From: Burkholderia ambifaria AMMD
GTDB lineage: Bacteria > Pseudomonadota > Gammaproteobacteria > Burkholderiales > Burkholderiaceae
Assembly: GCF_000203915.1 (NCBI RefSeq)
Contig: NC_008391.1
Coordinates: forward strand, 186,001 to 250,000
Length of the DNA stretch: 64,000 bases
Direction: 5' to 3'
Shown: positions 43,906-51,921 of the stretch, piece by piece
How positions within the stretch are numbered: the first letter of the stretch is position 1
Layout: every line of letters starts with the position of its first letter
Notes under the pieces: model-generated
Databases searched by the model: none
What the model was told of the DNA's origin: nothing
Seen by the model: the letters and a program-made list of their open reading frames with translations, nothing else
Program-made: the position numbers and the translations under genes

Positions 43906-44958
43906 ATGATTCTTGTCTACCGCTACCGGGTGAAGTCGTTCAACGGACTGCTCAACAAGCAGAGCCGTGCGGTGAACTACGTCTGGAACTTCTGCAATGA
44001 CACGCAGAAGCACGCGCTCAAGTGGAGCAAAAAGTGGCCGACCGGCTTTGATCTGAACGTGCTGACGACGGGGAGCAGCAAGGAACTCGGCATCCACTCC
44101 GGCACGATCAACGCGACGTGCGAGCAATACGCGAAGTCGCGCAGTCAGCATCGTCGGCCCTACCTGCGCTATCGGGGCAAAAAGTCTCTTGGCTGGGTGC
44201 CGCTGAAGGGGCGTGACCTGAAGCGCGAAGGTGATGCGTTTCGCTTCGCTGGCAACACCTTTCGCGTGTTCAACAGCCGCCCACTTCCCGAAGGCAAGAT
44301 CAAGGATGGGAGCAACTTTGCGCAGGATGCGCGTGGCAACTGGTTTCTCAACATCGTGATCGAGATGCCCGATGTGCAGGCCCGCCCAATCCGTTCCGGC
44401 GTCGGCATCGATCTCGGCCTGAAAGACTTCGCCACACTTTCGACCGGCGAGAAGCTGCCCAATGACCGATTCGGTCGACGAGCGGCGGAAAAGCTGGCGA
44501 AAGCGCAACGGGCGCGCAAGCACAAGCGGCATATCGCGAAGTTGCACGCCAAGGTCGCGAATGCCCGTGCCGATTTCCAGCATAAGCTCGCGCTCGATCT
44601 GGTGCGGCGTTTCGATTACATCGCGGTCGGCAACGTGTCGGCCGTAAAACTCGCCAGAACCAGGATGGCGAAGAGCGTCTACGACGCATCCTGGTCGTCC
44701 TTCCGAAACAAGCTCCGTTACAAAGCGATCGCGCACGGGGCCACGTTCGAGGAAGTGGACGAAAGCGGTTCTACCCAGTCCTGTTCGTCGTGCGGATCGA
44801 AAGACAGCACGACGCGGCCGAAAGGTATCGCGGGACTGCGAATAAGAGAATGGGCCTGCAGTGATTGTGGTGTCGAGCATGATCGTGATACCAACGCTGC
44901 GCTGAACATTCTCCGATGCGGACGTGCATCGCCAGGTGTGGGAATCACCTGCCTTTAG
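43906..44958 (+). CDS. tnpB: TnpB RNA-guided endonuclease (IS605 OrfB family)
   Basis: Protein of 350 aa, somewhat shorter than typical TnpB because the N-terminal segment is compact. The RuvC active site looks complete: D169 (GVGIDLGLKDFATLS), E282/E283 (FEEVDESGSTQSCSSCG) and D328 (EHDRDTNAALNI). The zinc ribbon is C293, C296, C318, C321. TnpB cleaves DNA next to a target-adjacent motif guided by an omega RNA made from the element's right end. With no TnpA, transposition would need one in trans. Lower GC third positions than neighbours support recent acquisition. Confidence 0.92.
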   Translation: MILVYRYRVKSFNGLLNKQSRAVNYVWNFCNDTQKHALKWSKKWPTGFDLNVLTTGSSKELGIHSGTINATCEQYAKSRSQHRRPYLRYRGKKSLGWVPLKGRDLKREGDAFRFAGNTFRVFNSRPLPEGKIKDGSNFAQDARGNWFLNIVIEMPDVQARPIRSGVGIDLGLKDFATLSTGEKLPNDRFGRRAAEKLAKAQRARKHKRHIAKLHAKVANARADFQHKLALDLVRRFDYIAVGNVSAVKLARTRMAKSVYDASWSSFRNKLRYKAIAHGATFEEVDESGSTQSCSSCGSKDSTTRPKGIAGLRIREWACSDCGVEHDRDTNAALNILRCGRASPGVGITCL

Positions 44959-44975
44959 GCGGGTGAGGACGTCAA
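44880..44975 (+). ncRNA. Probable omega RNA scaffold 3' end
   Basis: In TnpB elements the guide RNA overlaps the tnpB 3' end and terminates at the right end, with the guide read from flanking DNA. Here CACCTG at 44946-44951 can pair either with CAGGTG at 44933-44938 or, within CACCTGCC, with GGCGGGTG at 44958-44965. That gives the pseudoknot-capable arrangement typical of these RNAs. The guide would begin after about 44975. The 5' limit is arbitrary. Confidence 0.5.
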
Positions 44976-45075
44976 GATTGCAATTTTCGTCAATAAAACT
45001 GCATAGACGTATCAATGACAGGCAATACGGCTCGAGCCTAGCATACGGCTCGTTCCTCCTGCTCCGGAGCTGTCG

Positions 45076-46632
45076 ATGTCCCTGCCTTCCCCCGCCTCGC
45101 GCGCCGCCGCGCCCGCGAACCCGCGCCTGCCGGCCGCCGCGACGCTCGCGGTCGCGTCGGCGACGTGCTCGCTGATCGTGCTCGACACGAACGTCGTCGC
45201 GGTGTCGCTGCCGAGCATCGCGCGCGGCTTCCATGCGAGCTTCGCCGACATCGAATGGGTCGTGAGCGCCTACATGACCGCGTTCGCCGCGTGCTTGCTG
45301 CCGGCCGGCGGGCTCGCCGACCGTTTCGGCCGCAAGCGCATGCTCGGCGCGGGGCTCGCGCTGTTTTCGCTTGCGTCGCTCGGTTGCGGACTCGCGCCGT
45401 CGGCCGGCTGGCTGATCGCCGCGCGCGCGGTGAAGGGCGGCGGGGCCGCGCTGCTGCTGACGGCCGCGCTCGCGGTCATCGCGAACCGCTTTCCGGACGG
45501 GCGCGAACGGGCCCGCGCGTGGGCGATCTGGGGGATGTGCATGGGGATCGCGACGGCCGTCGCGCCGCTCGTTGGCGGCGCGATCACGCATTGGATCGGC
45601 TGGCGCTGGGTGTTCCTGCTGAATCTGCCGGTGTGTGCGCTGCTCGCGGCCGGCGCTCGCGTCGCGATCGACGAGTCGCGCGATCCGCACGCGAAACGGG
45701 TGGACGCCGCCGGCAGCCTGCTGTTCGGCGCGGCGCTCGCGTGCGCGATCGCGGCGCTGATCGGTGCGCCGTCGCACGGCTGGCTGTCGGGCGCGACGCT
45801 CGGCCGGTTTGCGTTCGCCGCCGCGCTGCTGGCCGCGTTCGTCGGCGCGGAGCGCTGGCAGGCGCGGCCGATGATCGATCTCGCGCTGTTTCGCCAGCCG
45901 CGCTTCGTCGGCGCGGTGCTCGCGATGTTCGGCTATGCGGCGTGCGCGCAGGTGATGATGACGTTTCTGCCGCTGTACCTGCAGAACGCGTTCGGGATGT
46001 CGGCGATCGACGCGGGGCTCGGGATGCTGCCGTTCGCGGTCGCGATGATCGGCGGGCCGTCGCTCGGTGGCATGCTCGCCGCGCGCGTGTCGCCCGGCGG
46101 CGTGCTGGCGGGCGGGCTCGCACTGATCGGCGCGGGCAATCTCGCGACCGCCGCGCTGACGGCCGGCGGCGACTACCGGCTCGTCGCGCTCGGCATGTTC
46201 GTGACGGGGTGCGGCGCCGGCATCATGAACGGCGACACGCAGAAGGCGATCATGGCGTGCGTGCCGCCGAACCGCACCGGGATGGCGTCTGGCATCAGCA
46301 CGACGACCCGCTTCTCGGCGATCGTGACGGCCGTCGGCGTGCTCGGCGCGGTGCTGGCCGCCAGTACGCACGCGCAGCTCGACCGGCTGCTGTCGGCCGC
46401 ACCGGGCGTGCGGGCATTCGTCGATGCGCCGTTCATGTCGAGCCTGCTGGCCGGCGATCTCGCGCAGGCGCTCGCGCACGTGCCGCCGTCGTCCGCGCGC
46501 ACGCTCGCGGAAGCGGCGCCCGCGGCGTTCGCGAGTGGATTCGCCGACGCGTTGACGGTGAGCGGTGTGCTTGCGCTTGCTGCCGCCGTCGTTGCGTACA
46601 AGTTGCTTGCGCAACCGATGCGTGACGCGTGA
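45076..46632 (+). CDS. MFS transporter, DHA2 (14-TM) family
   Basis: Protein of 518 aa, full length for DHA2. Signature elements: LIVLDTNVVAVSLPSIARGF in TM1, EWVVSAYMTAFAACLLPAGGLADRFGRKRML around motif A, and WAIWGMCMGIATAVAPLVGGAI (motif C) in TM5. Such proteins expel toxic compounds with protons. It is divergent from the LysR gene at 42908-43786, now separated by an insertion element. A CCGGAG site precedes the ATG. Confidence 0.9.
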   Translation: MSLPSPASRAAAPANPRLPAAATLAVASATCSLIVLDTNVVAVSLPSIARGFHASFADIEWVVSAYMTAFAACLLPAGGLADRFGRKRMLGAGLALFSLASLGCGLAPSAGWLIAARAVKGGGAALLLTAALAVIANRFPDGRERARAWAIWGMCMGIATAVAPLVGGAITHWIGWRWVFLLNLPVCALLAAGARVAIDESRDPHAKRVDAAGSLLFGAALACAIAALIGAPSHGWLSGATLGRFAFAAALLAAFVGAERWQARPMIDLALFRQPRFVGAVLAMFGYAACAQVMMTFLPLYLQNAFGMSAIDAGLGMLPFAVAMIGGPSLGGMLAARVSPGGVLAGGLALIGAGNLATAALTAGGDYRLVALGMFVTGCGAGIMNGDTQKAIMACVPPNRTGMASGISTTTRFSAIVTAVGVLGAVLAASTHAQLDRLLSAAPGVRAFVDAPFMSSLLAGDLAQALAHVPPSSARTLAEAAPAAFASGFADALTVSGVLALAAAVVAYKLLAQPMRDA

Positions 46633-46691
46633 GGTGGGTGGTGGTGCTGGCGACACCGCGCCCTGCGCAGCGCGCGCGATTTCAGCGGGAC

Positions 46692-47864
46692 TCAGTGCGA
46701 CTTCGTCGCGATGCGATGGATGCGCGCCGCGCGCGCGGGGTGCGGCCGCTGCGAGCTGCCGCAATGCGTCGCCTGCCGCCGGCGGGTGCGTCGCGCGGGT
46801 TCGGGCGGCTCGTCGGCCACCGGCGCAGCCGTTCGCGCGTCCGCGCCCACGTTCGCGGCCACCGCCGTGACGTCCGGCAGCGCAGCCTCCGCATCGAGCC
46901 AGCCGTGCGTCGCTTCGGCAATCAGCGCGCGCAGCCACCGCACGCCGTCGACGCACGGCCCCGACTCGTTCCACGTCATCCGGTACACGATGTCGGGCGG
47001 CTCGGCCGGCAGCGCGACCGCGCCGAGCGGCAGCAGCTTCGCGTAGTGGCGCGCGAGTCGATACGTGGTGGTCAGGATCAGATCGGAGCGCACGAGCGCA
47101 TGCGCGGCGAGCTCGAAATGCGGAAGCGTGACGACGATCCGCCGCTGCAGGCCGACGCGTTCGAGCTGCAGATCGATCGCGCCGGACGCTTCGAGCCACG
47201 ACGGCGTCGGGCACAGCTGCGCCGCCTGCGCGAATTCGGCGGCCGTCATCGCGCCGCGCCGCGCGAGCGGATGCGTCGCGCGCATCAGGCACACGATGCG
47301 ATCGTCGAACAGATCGTCCTGCCGGAACCGCGACGAACGGGCAGGGCGATTGTCGATCACGATGTCGAGCTCGCCATCAGCGAGCGCACGTTCGTCGTCG
47401 TAGCCGTCGCCGAGCGGATGGAACACGAGCTGCGCATTCGGCGCGCGTGCGCGGAACAGCGCGACGAGCTTCGGCACGAACAGCACGTTCAGATAATCGG
47501 GGCAGCCGATCCGGTAGGTGCGCACGGAGGTGCGCGCGTCGAAGGTCGGTTGCTGGATGCGGATGAAGTCGATCACGCGCAGCGCATTGCGCAGCGGGTC
47601 GATCAGCCGCGCGCCGAACTCGGTCGGCACCATGCCGTAGCGGCTGCGCACCAGCAGCGGATCGCCGAGCAGCGTGCGCAGCCGCTTGAGCGCCGCGCTC
47701 GTCGCCGGCTGCGACATGTTCAGCCGCACGGCCGCGCGCGACACGGTGCGCTCGGTGAGCAGCACGAGCAGGATGCGCATCAGCCGCGCGTCCAGTACGT
47801 CGAGCGCGCCCGTGGCGTCGGGCGCGTCGACGGGCAGGCCGTGCGGCTCCGGTGCGTCCCGCAT
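46692..47864 (-). CDS. LysR-family regulator, NodD/SyrM-like, with C-terminal extension
   Basis: Protein of 390 aa, about 70 residues longer than usual. The HTH is at about residues 40-70 (RTVSRAAVRLNMSQPATSAALKRLRTLLGDPLLVR), as in the LeuO/NodD branch. The effector domain has YRIGCPDYLNVLFVPKLVALF and ends near ALIAEATHGWL. The remaining tail is alanine-, arginine- and proline-rich without structure and runs to SH at 46692. It converges with the MFS gene, 59 bp apart. The tail may reflect a frameshift past the original stop. Confidence 0.85.
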   Translation of the reverse strand: MRDAPEPHGLPVDAPDATGALDVLDARLMRILLVLLTERTVSRAAVRLNMSQPATSAALKRLRTLLGDPLLVRSRYGMVPTEFGARLIDPLRNALRVIDFIRIQQPTFDARTSVRTYRIGCPDYLNVLFVPKLVALFRARAPNAQLVFHPLGDGYDDERALADGELDIVIDNRPARSSRFRQDDLFDDRIVCLMRATHPLARRGAMTAAEFAQAAQLCPTPSWLEASGAIDLQLERVGLQRRIVVTLPHFELAAHALVRSDLILTTTYRLARHYAKLLPLGAVALPAEPPDIVYRMTWNESGPCVDGVRWLRALIAEATHGWLDAEAALPDVTAVAANVGADARTAAPVADEPPEPARRTRRRQATHCGSSQRPHPARAARIHRIATKSH

Positions 47865-48229
47865 GTCGCTACGCGCGCCCGCGGCCCGTCATTTGACGAA
47901 GGTGCCCGACGATCCGTCTCGGACGCGGCGGGCCTCCGCGCCGATCGATCCCAGGCCGATGGATGGCTTCCAGTCGCACGCGTTGTCTCCTTCCATGTTC
48001 GGCGGCGCGAACCGGCAGCGTGTGCACGCAGCGCAGGCCCGGCTACCGTGGGCGTTATGTGTCGGATTTGCTGGCGAGTATGGGTCGGCGCCGCGACGAT
48101 GGGAAATTAAATATTCGGCTGGGCGTCAGTTGGAAAATGAATGGGGCGGGACGAGTATCGGCGCGCCGGCGCCCGGCACGCGGATTGCGCGCCCCCCGCT
48201 TCCATTCAATCGACATCAGCGGAGGTGTC
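47865..48229. other. Gene-free interval
   Basis: 365 bp between the divergent LysR gene and a small lipoprotein gene. AT-richer sequence around 48100-48145 (AAATTAAATATTCGG) could hold the lipoprotein promoter. No repeats or structured RNA were recognised. Confidence 0.4.
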
Positions 48230-48493
48230 ATGCAGCGATATTCCATTCGTTACGTATCGCGAGCCGTCTTCGCCGGCATCCTGATCGCCGGCCTGGCGGC
48301 AGGTGCGGGCTGTCAGAAGAAGAGCGAGACCGACACCGGCACCGGTGCGAGTTCGAGCGCCACGGGCGGCATGGCGCCGGCGCCGTCCACCGCGCCGTCG
48401 GGCATGCCGAGCAGCGGCACGGCCGGCAGCGGCGTCGACGCGGCGAGCATGCCGGGCGCGGCATCCGCGCCGGCGGGCGCGAGCGGCGGCTGA
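48230..48493 (+). CDS. Small serine/alanine/glycine-rich lipoprotein
   Basis: Protein of 87 aa. A signal peptide with hydrophobic core AVFAGILIAGLAAG ends in the lipobox AAGAGC. The mature part is QKKSETDTGTG followed by a low-complexity S/A/G/P-rich stretch without predicted structure. GGAGGTGTC precedes the ATG at 48230. It is likely an envelope lipoprotein with a disordered tail. Function unknown. Confidence 0.75.
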   Translation: MQRYSIRYVSRAVFAGILIAGLAAGAGCQKKSETDTGTGASSSATGGMAPAPSTAPSGMPSSGTAGSGVDAASMPGAASAPAGASGG

Positions 48494-48672
48494 CACGCGA
48501 CAGCGGGCGTCGTCCGGCCCTGCCGCGGCGACGTGCCGGCTCGGCACGTGCGCCGCACGGCGCACGCGTGCGACGCCCTGCGCGTGAAAGATTTGCAAGG
48601 ACCGTTGTAGTGATTCCCGGACCGGCGCCGCTCGTATCACGCCGGCGCACGCCGTCCGGAACAGGAGGTGCG

Positions 48673-49227
48673 ATGCAGAACGCGGAATCGAATTCAACCC
48701 CCGAAAAGCAGCGCGAACAGATCGCGAAGAGCCCCGTGAAGACGCCGGCGGCCGGCGACATGCCCGATGCGTCGACCCAGGCTGCGGAAGTGGCGAAGCG
48801 GCCGCTGACGCCCGAGACGGTCGCGGCGAAAATGCCGACCGGCCTGCCGCCGATCGACGTCGATGCCCATGCGGTCGACAGCGGCGACCCGGTGCGGCGC
48901 GCCGCCGGCCGGATCGTCACGCTCGACAACGCGAACATGGCGAGGACGGACAACACGGTCGACGTGGACGGCAAGGGCCAGGAGGCCGCCGCCGGCGCGA
49001 CCGAGTGGCACGACAACGTGATTTACTCGAATGCGTCGCTCGACGACGCTGTCATGACGCCCGATGAAGGGCTCGGCGGCATCGAGAGCCGGCCGGGCGG
49101 CAATGTGCCGCTGATCGGGACGCGGCCGGGTTGGCGCGTCCGGTATGTCGGCGACGTGGAGGTGGAGGTCCAGCATGGCGTCGGCGCGCGGGCCGAACAT
49201 GTGATCTGTTTCGAGCGGATCGGCTGA
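48673..49227 (+). CDS. Hypothetical protein
   Basis: Protein of 184 aa, no signal or membrane segment. The N-terminal half is disordered and proline/alanine/lysine-rich (residues 1-50), followed by a compact C-terminal half (GGNVPLIGTRPGWRVRYVGDVEVEVQHGVGARAEHVICFERIG) that looks beta-stranded. GGAGGTGCG sets the start. No known family recognised. Position after the small lipoprotein, 179 bp downstream on the same strand, does not reveal a role. Confidence 0.65.
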   Translation: MQNAESNSTPEKQREQIAKSPVKTPAAGDMPDASTQAAEVAKRPLTPETVAAKMPTGLPPIDVDAHAVDSGDPVRRAAGRIVTLDNANMARTDNTVDVDGKGQEAAAGATEWHDNVIYSNASLDDAVMTPDEGLGGIESRPGGNVPLIGTRPGWRVRYVGDVEVEVQHGVGARAEHVICFERIG

Positions 49228-49245
49228 CGTCGCGATCGTTGCTTC

Positions 49246-49271
49246 GGCGGACCGCCAGGAGGCGGTCCGCC
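49246..49271. terminator. Bidirectional terminator hairpin
   Basis: GGCGGACCGCC and GGCGGTCCGCC form a perfect 11-bp stem around a four-base loop, placed between two convergent genes (stops at 49227 and 49291). There is no clear U-tract, so it may depend on stem strength or Rho. Confidence 0.75.
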
Positions 49272-49290
49272 GTGAGCTTACCGCATGCCC

Positions 49291-50052
49291 TTACTGCGGG
49301 CCGAGTTCCTGCGCGGACGTGTCCGCATCGTTGCCTTGCGCAACGAGCACGTGAACGTCGTTGGGTATCACGTCGCTAATACCGCCGGCCGGAATCGTCA
49401 GCAGCAGCCAGTCGGCGTTGTTGTTGAGCGCGACGGGCGGGGTCTTCAGGATCGGCGTCTTGCTGCCTGCCGTCGTGACGATCACCTGGTACGTGCCGCC
49501 GTTCAGGTAGACGGAATCCTGTCCGGATGCCGGCACCGCATTCTGGTAGGCCGCACCGGCCAGCGTCGGGCTTTGTGCCGTGATGTCGGTGCCCGGAGGG
49601 ACCACGTAGACGTCGACGTTCTGCGCGTTCGGCGACGCGTTGAAGCTACGCACGCGCGCCTTGTCGGACAGCAGCTTCTTGTCGAAGGGATCGTCGATCA
49701 CCGAAATCGCCGACGACGTGCTCGGCAATGCAATGGTCGTGTAGTGATGACCGTTCGCCGCGCTGAACGACTGCGACGCGATGGTCCTGGTCGTTCCCGA
49801 TACGTCGTAGCTGGCGGTCTGCGTGCCGGAGTCGATGTCGTGATAGCGGGTCACGCCCTTGTAGGCGATGCCTGACGCGTCGACTTTCGCGTTCAGGTAG
49901 TAGTCGAGATTCGGGCCGGCCGGCACTGCGTTGATGAAACGTGCCTGCGGTTTGGAGATGCCGAGTTCGGTGCCGACGTCGTCGCCGCCGCCGCATGCCG
50001 CGAGTACGGAAATGACCGAGCACAGGGCCACTATCGTTCGAATGGATTTCAT
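49291..50052 (-). CDS. DUF4397-like lipoprotein
   Basis: Protein of 253 aa. The signal peptide carries the lipobox VLAAC followed by GGGDD, the same linker style as the DUF4382 protein at 14225. Two repeats of a DUF4397-type unit are visible: ARFINAVPAGPNLDYYLNAK near residue 37 and ARVRSFNASPNAQNVDVYVVPPG near residue 132. It is probably an exported beta-sandwich protein on the cell surface. GAGAGGACG precedes the ATG. Confidence 0.85.
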   Translation of the reverse strand: MKSIRTIVALCSVISVLAACGGGDDVGTELGISKPQARFINAVPAGPNLDYYLNAKVDASGIAYKGVTRYHDIDSGTQTASYDVSGTTRTIASQSFSAANGHHYTTIALPSTSSAISVIDDPFDKKLLSDKARVRSFNASPNAQNVDVYVVPPGTDITAQSPTLAGAAYQNAVPASGQDSVYLNGGTYQVIVTTAGSKTPILKTPPVALNNNADWLLLTIPAGGISDVIPNDVHVLVAQGNDADTSAQELGPQ

Positions 50053-50594
50053 TATCGTCCTCTCGTTCAGGGAATCTGCTTGCGATGCGGCGCCGCCGCA
50101 CGAAGAGAGTCGTGCGGGGCGCAGCGCCGATTGAGCAAGGATTGCCGTCCGCCGGGGCGGCGGGCGCCTTGATGTCGCAAGGGATGTGCCTGCACGGTTT
50201 TGGAGCGCGGTGGCGTCGGTGCGGCGGTTGTTGTGCGGCGGTTGCGCGGCGCGCGGATGCAGTTGCATGCCGGGCGTGATTGCCGAGGCGGGCGGCGCCG
50301 TGCTTGTAAAAAACGGCAGCTTGGTGGCGCAACGTGCGGATGCTGGCGTCGACGCGTGTTTGCTGGAAAAGCGTTTGGCGCGCCGTGGCCCGAAACCGAG
50401 GGCGGCGATCGGGAAAAGCGACACACCGGCCAACGCCGAGCGCCCCAGGCGCCGTAAAACTTGCCGCCAGCGGCACATAGTTTAACCATTCGAAACAATG
50501 TGTTCACTGAAAAGGGCATGATCTCCGGCGATCGGGCAGGCATACTGTCGGCTATGTTGCTCAATGCCGTCGAACCGACGTGCGCTTGCCCCCC
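50053..50594. other. Gene-free interval
   Basis: 542 bp between the divergent DUF4397 and small lipoprotein genes. The section near 50476-50515 (GTTTAACCATTCGAAACAATGTGTTCACTG) is AT-richer and may hold the rightward promoter. Several open frames cross the interval on both strands, but their composition is shadow-like (arginine- and alanine-rich). A short repeated GTGCGGCGGTTG occurs at 50219-50246. Confidence 0.4.
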
Positions 50595-50927
50595 ATGCCC
50601 ATTCCCGTACCTTTTCGATCCCTCCGATGGTTGACCATCGCGGCTGCTTCATGCTTGCTCGCCGCGTGTTCGACCGCTTCCGACGTGACCACGACGTCGA
50701 ACCCGAATGTCTTCACCGTGACGACCCGCACGCTCGGCGTGTCGACGACGTGGGCCGACGCCCATGAAAAAGCGGTCAGCGAAGCGACCAACTACTGCAC
50801 GCAGCGCGGCATGCGCGCGAGCCTGCGGCAAGAGCAGCTGACCGCCGGCCGCCGCGTCGACGCGCGCTCCGAACTCGCGTTCGAGTGCCATCCGACCTTC
50901 GAGACCGCGTCGAACCCGCGCGGGTAA
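50595..50927 (+). CDS. Small lipoprotein
   Basis: Protein of 110 aa. The signal peptide ends LLAAC, and the mature part starts STASDVTTTSNPNVFTVTTRTLGVSTTWADAHEKAVSEATNYC. The latter half has a DUF-like helical, cysteine-containing motif with a second cysteine near the end (FECHP). It is similar in layout to Burkholderia lipoproteins of unknown function. ATG at 50595 is taken over a GTG at 50580; neither has a clear ribosome site. Confidence 0.7.
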   Translation: MPIPVPFRSLRWLTIAAASCLLAACSTASDVTTTSNPNVFTVTTRTLGVSTTWADAHEKAVSEATNYCTQRGMRASLRQEQLTAGRRVDARSELAFECHPTFETASNPRG

Positions 50928-50961
50928 GCGCCACAACGCCAGCGTTGCTCCCAATGTGAAA

Positions 50962-50996
50962 CGACCCGCGATGCCGTTGACGGGCATCGCGGGTCG
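50962..50996. terminator. Bidirectional terminator hairpin
   Basis: CGACCCGCGATGCC (50962-50975) pairs perfectly with GGCATCGCGGGTCG (50983-50996) with a seven-base loop. It lies between the converging lipoprotein gene and mmsB. It lacks a U-tract but is a 14-bp perfect stem. Confidence 0.8.
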
Positions 50997-51016
50997 ACGC
51001 ACGTCCGTCGGTCGCG

Positions 51017-51907
51017 TTACGCGGGTTTTGCCTCGTACAGCTTCACGCACGCGGAGAAGTCGAGCGCGCCGAGCCCCTGCTGGCTCATCGACTGATAGAG
51101 CTGCTGCGCGAGCGCGCCCATCCACACCGGCTGCCGTGCGCTGCGCGCGGCTTCGGTCGCGAGCCCGAGATCCTTCAGCATCAGGTTCGCGGCGAAACCG
51201 CCGGCATAGCCGCGCGCGGCGGGCGCCGCGTCGTTCACGCCCGGGTACGGGTTGTACGTATCCGAGCTCCAGCAGCGGCCGGTCGACGTGTTGATGATGC
51301 CGGCCAGCACGGCCGGATCGATGCCGAGCGCGGCGCCGAGCGCCATCGCTTCGGACACGCCCATCATCGAGATCCCGAGCAGCAGGTTGTTGCAGATCTT
51401 CGCGATCTGCCCGGTGCCCGTGCCGCCGCAGTGCACGACGTTCTTGCCCATGTCGAGCAGCACCGGACGGATGCGCTCGAACAGCGCGGCCGGCGCGCCG
51501 ACCATGAAGGTCAGCGTGCCGGCCTGCGCGCCGCCGGTGCCGCCCGACACCGGTGCGTCGGCGAGCGGAAAGTCGCGCTGCGCGGCGGCGTCGGCCACCG
51601 CGCGCACGGTGTCCGGGTCGATCGTGCTGCAGTCGACGAAGGTTGCGCCGGCGCGCGCGCCGGCCAGCACGCCGTCGTCGCCGAGATAGACCGCGCGCAC
51701 GTGCTGCGCGGCCGGCAGCATCGTGATGACCAGCGACGCGCGTGCGGCCGCGTCACGCGGCGACGCGGCCGCCGTCGCGCCCGCGCGCACCGCGGCGTCG
51801 ACCCCGTGCGCGTCGAGGTCGAACACCGTCAGCGCGTGGCCGGCCTTGAGCAGGTTGGCGGCCATCGGGCCGCCCATGTTGCCGAGTCCGATGAATGCGA
51901 TTTCCAT
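51017..51907 (-). CDS. mmsB: 3-hydroxyisobutyrate dehydrogenase
   Basis: Protein of 296 aa. The NAD site is FIGLGNMGGPMAANLLKAG (GxGxxG at about residues 7-12) and the substrate motif DAPVSGGTGGAQAGTLTFM and catalytic lysine region GTGQIAKICNNLLLGISM follow. It oxidises 3-hydroxyisobutyrate to methylmalonate semialdehyde in valine catabolism. It is encoded 14 bp after mmsA in the classic mmsAB order, so the products act in consecutive steps. Confidence 0.95.
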   Translation of the reverse strand: MEIAFIGLGNMGGPMAANLLKAGHALTVFDLDAHGVDAAVRAGATAAASPRDAAARASLVITMLPAAQHVRAVYLGDDGVLAGARAGATFVDCSTIDPDTVRAVADAAAQRDFPLADAPVSGGTGGAQAGTLTFMVGAPAALFERIRPVLLDMGKNVVHCGGTGTGQIAKICNNLLLGISMMGVSEAMALGAALGIDPAVLAGIINTSTGRCWSSDTYNPYPGVNDAAPAARGYAGGFAANLMLKDLGLATEAARSARQPVWMGALAQQLYQSMSQQGLGALDFSACVKLYEAKPA

Positions 51908-51921
51908 GTGCGGGCTCCTGC

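Larger units (their letters stand above)
43801..44975 (+). mobile_element. TnpB-only IS200/IS605-family element (IS1341-like)
   Basis: The element carries one gene, tnpB, and no tnpA. The left end holds an imperfect palindrome: CCCGCCAT at 43807-43814 pairs with ATGGCGGG at 43844-43851. The right end holds a hairpin CACCTGCC-TTTA-GGCGGGTG at 44946-44965 overlapping the tnpB stop, then AGGACGTCAA to about 44975. No target duplication is expected for this family. Exact boundaries are estimated; they need comparison with an empty site. Confidence 0.8.

Noticed and set aside
43786..47292. A continuous minus-strand frame of more than 1,100 codons
   Set aside because: It runs antisense to tnpB and the MFS gene and is arginine-, alanine- and glutamate-rich without motifs. 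It is a shadow of GC-rich coding.
50219..50246. Tandem repeat (GTGCGGCGGTTG)
   Set aside because: Only two imperfectly spaced copies of low-complexity GC sequence, no array structure.
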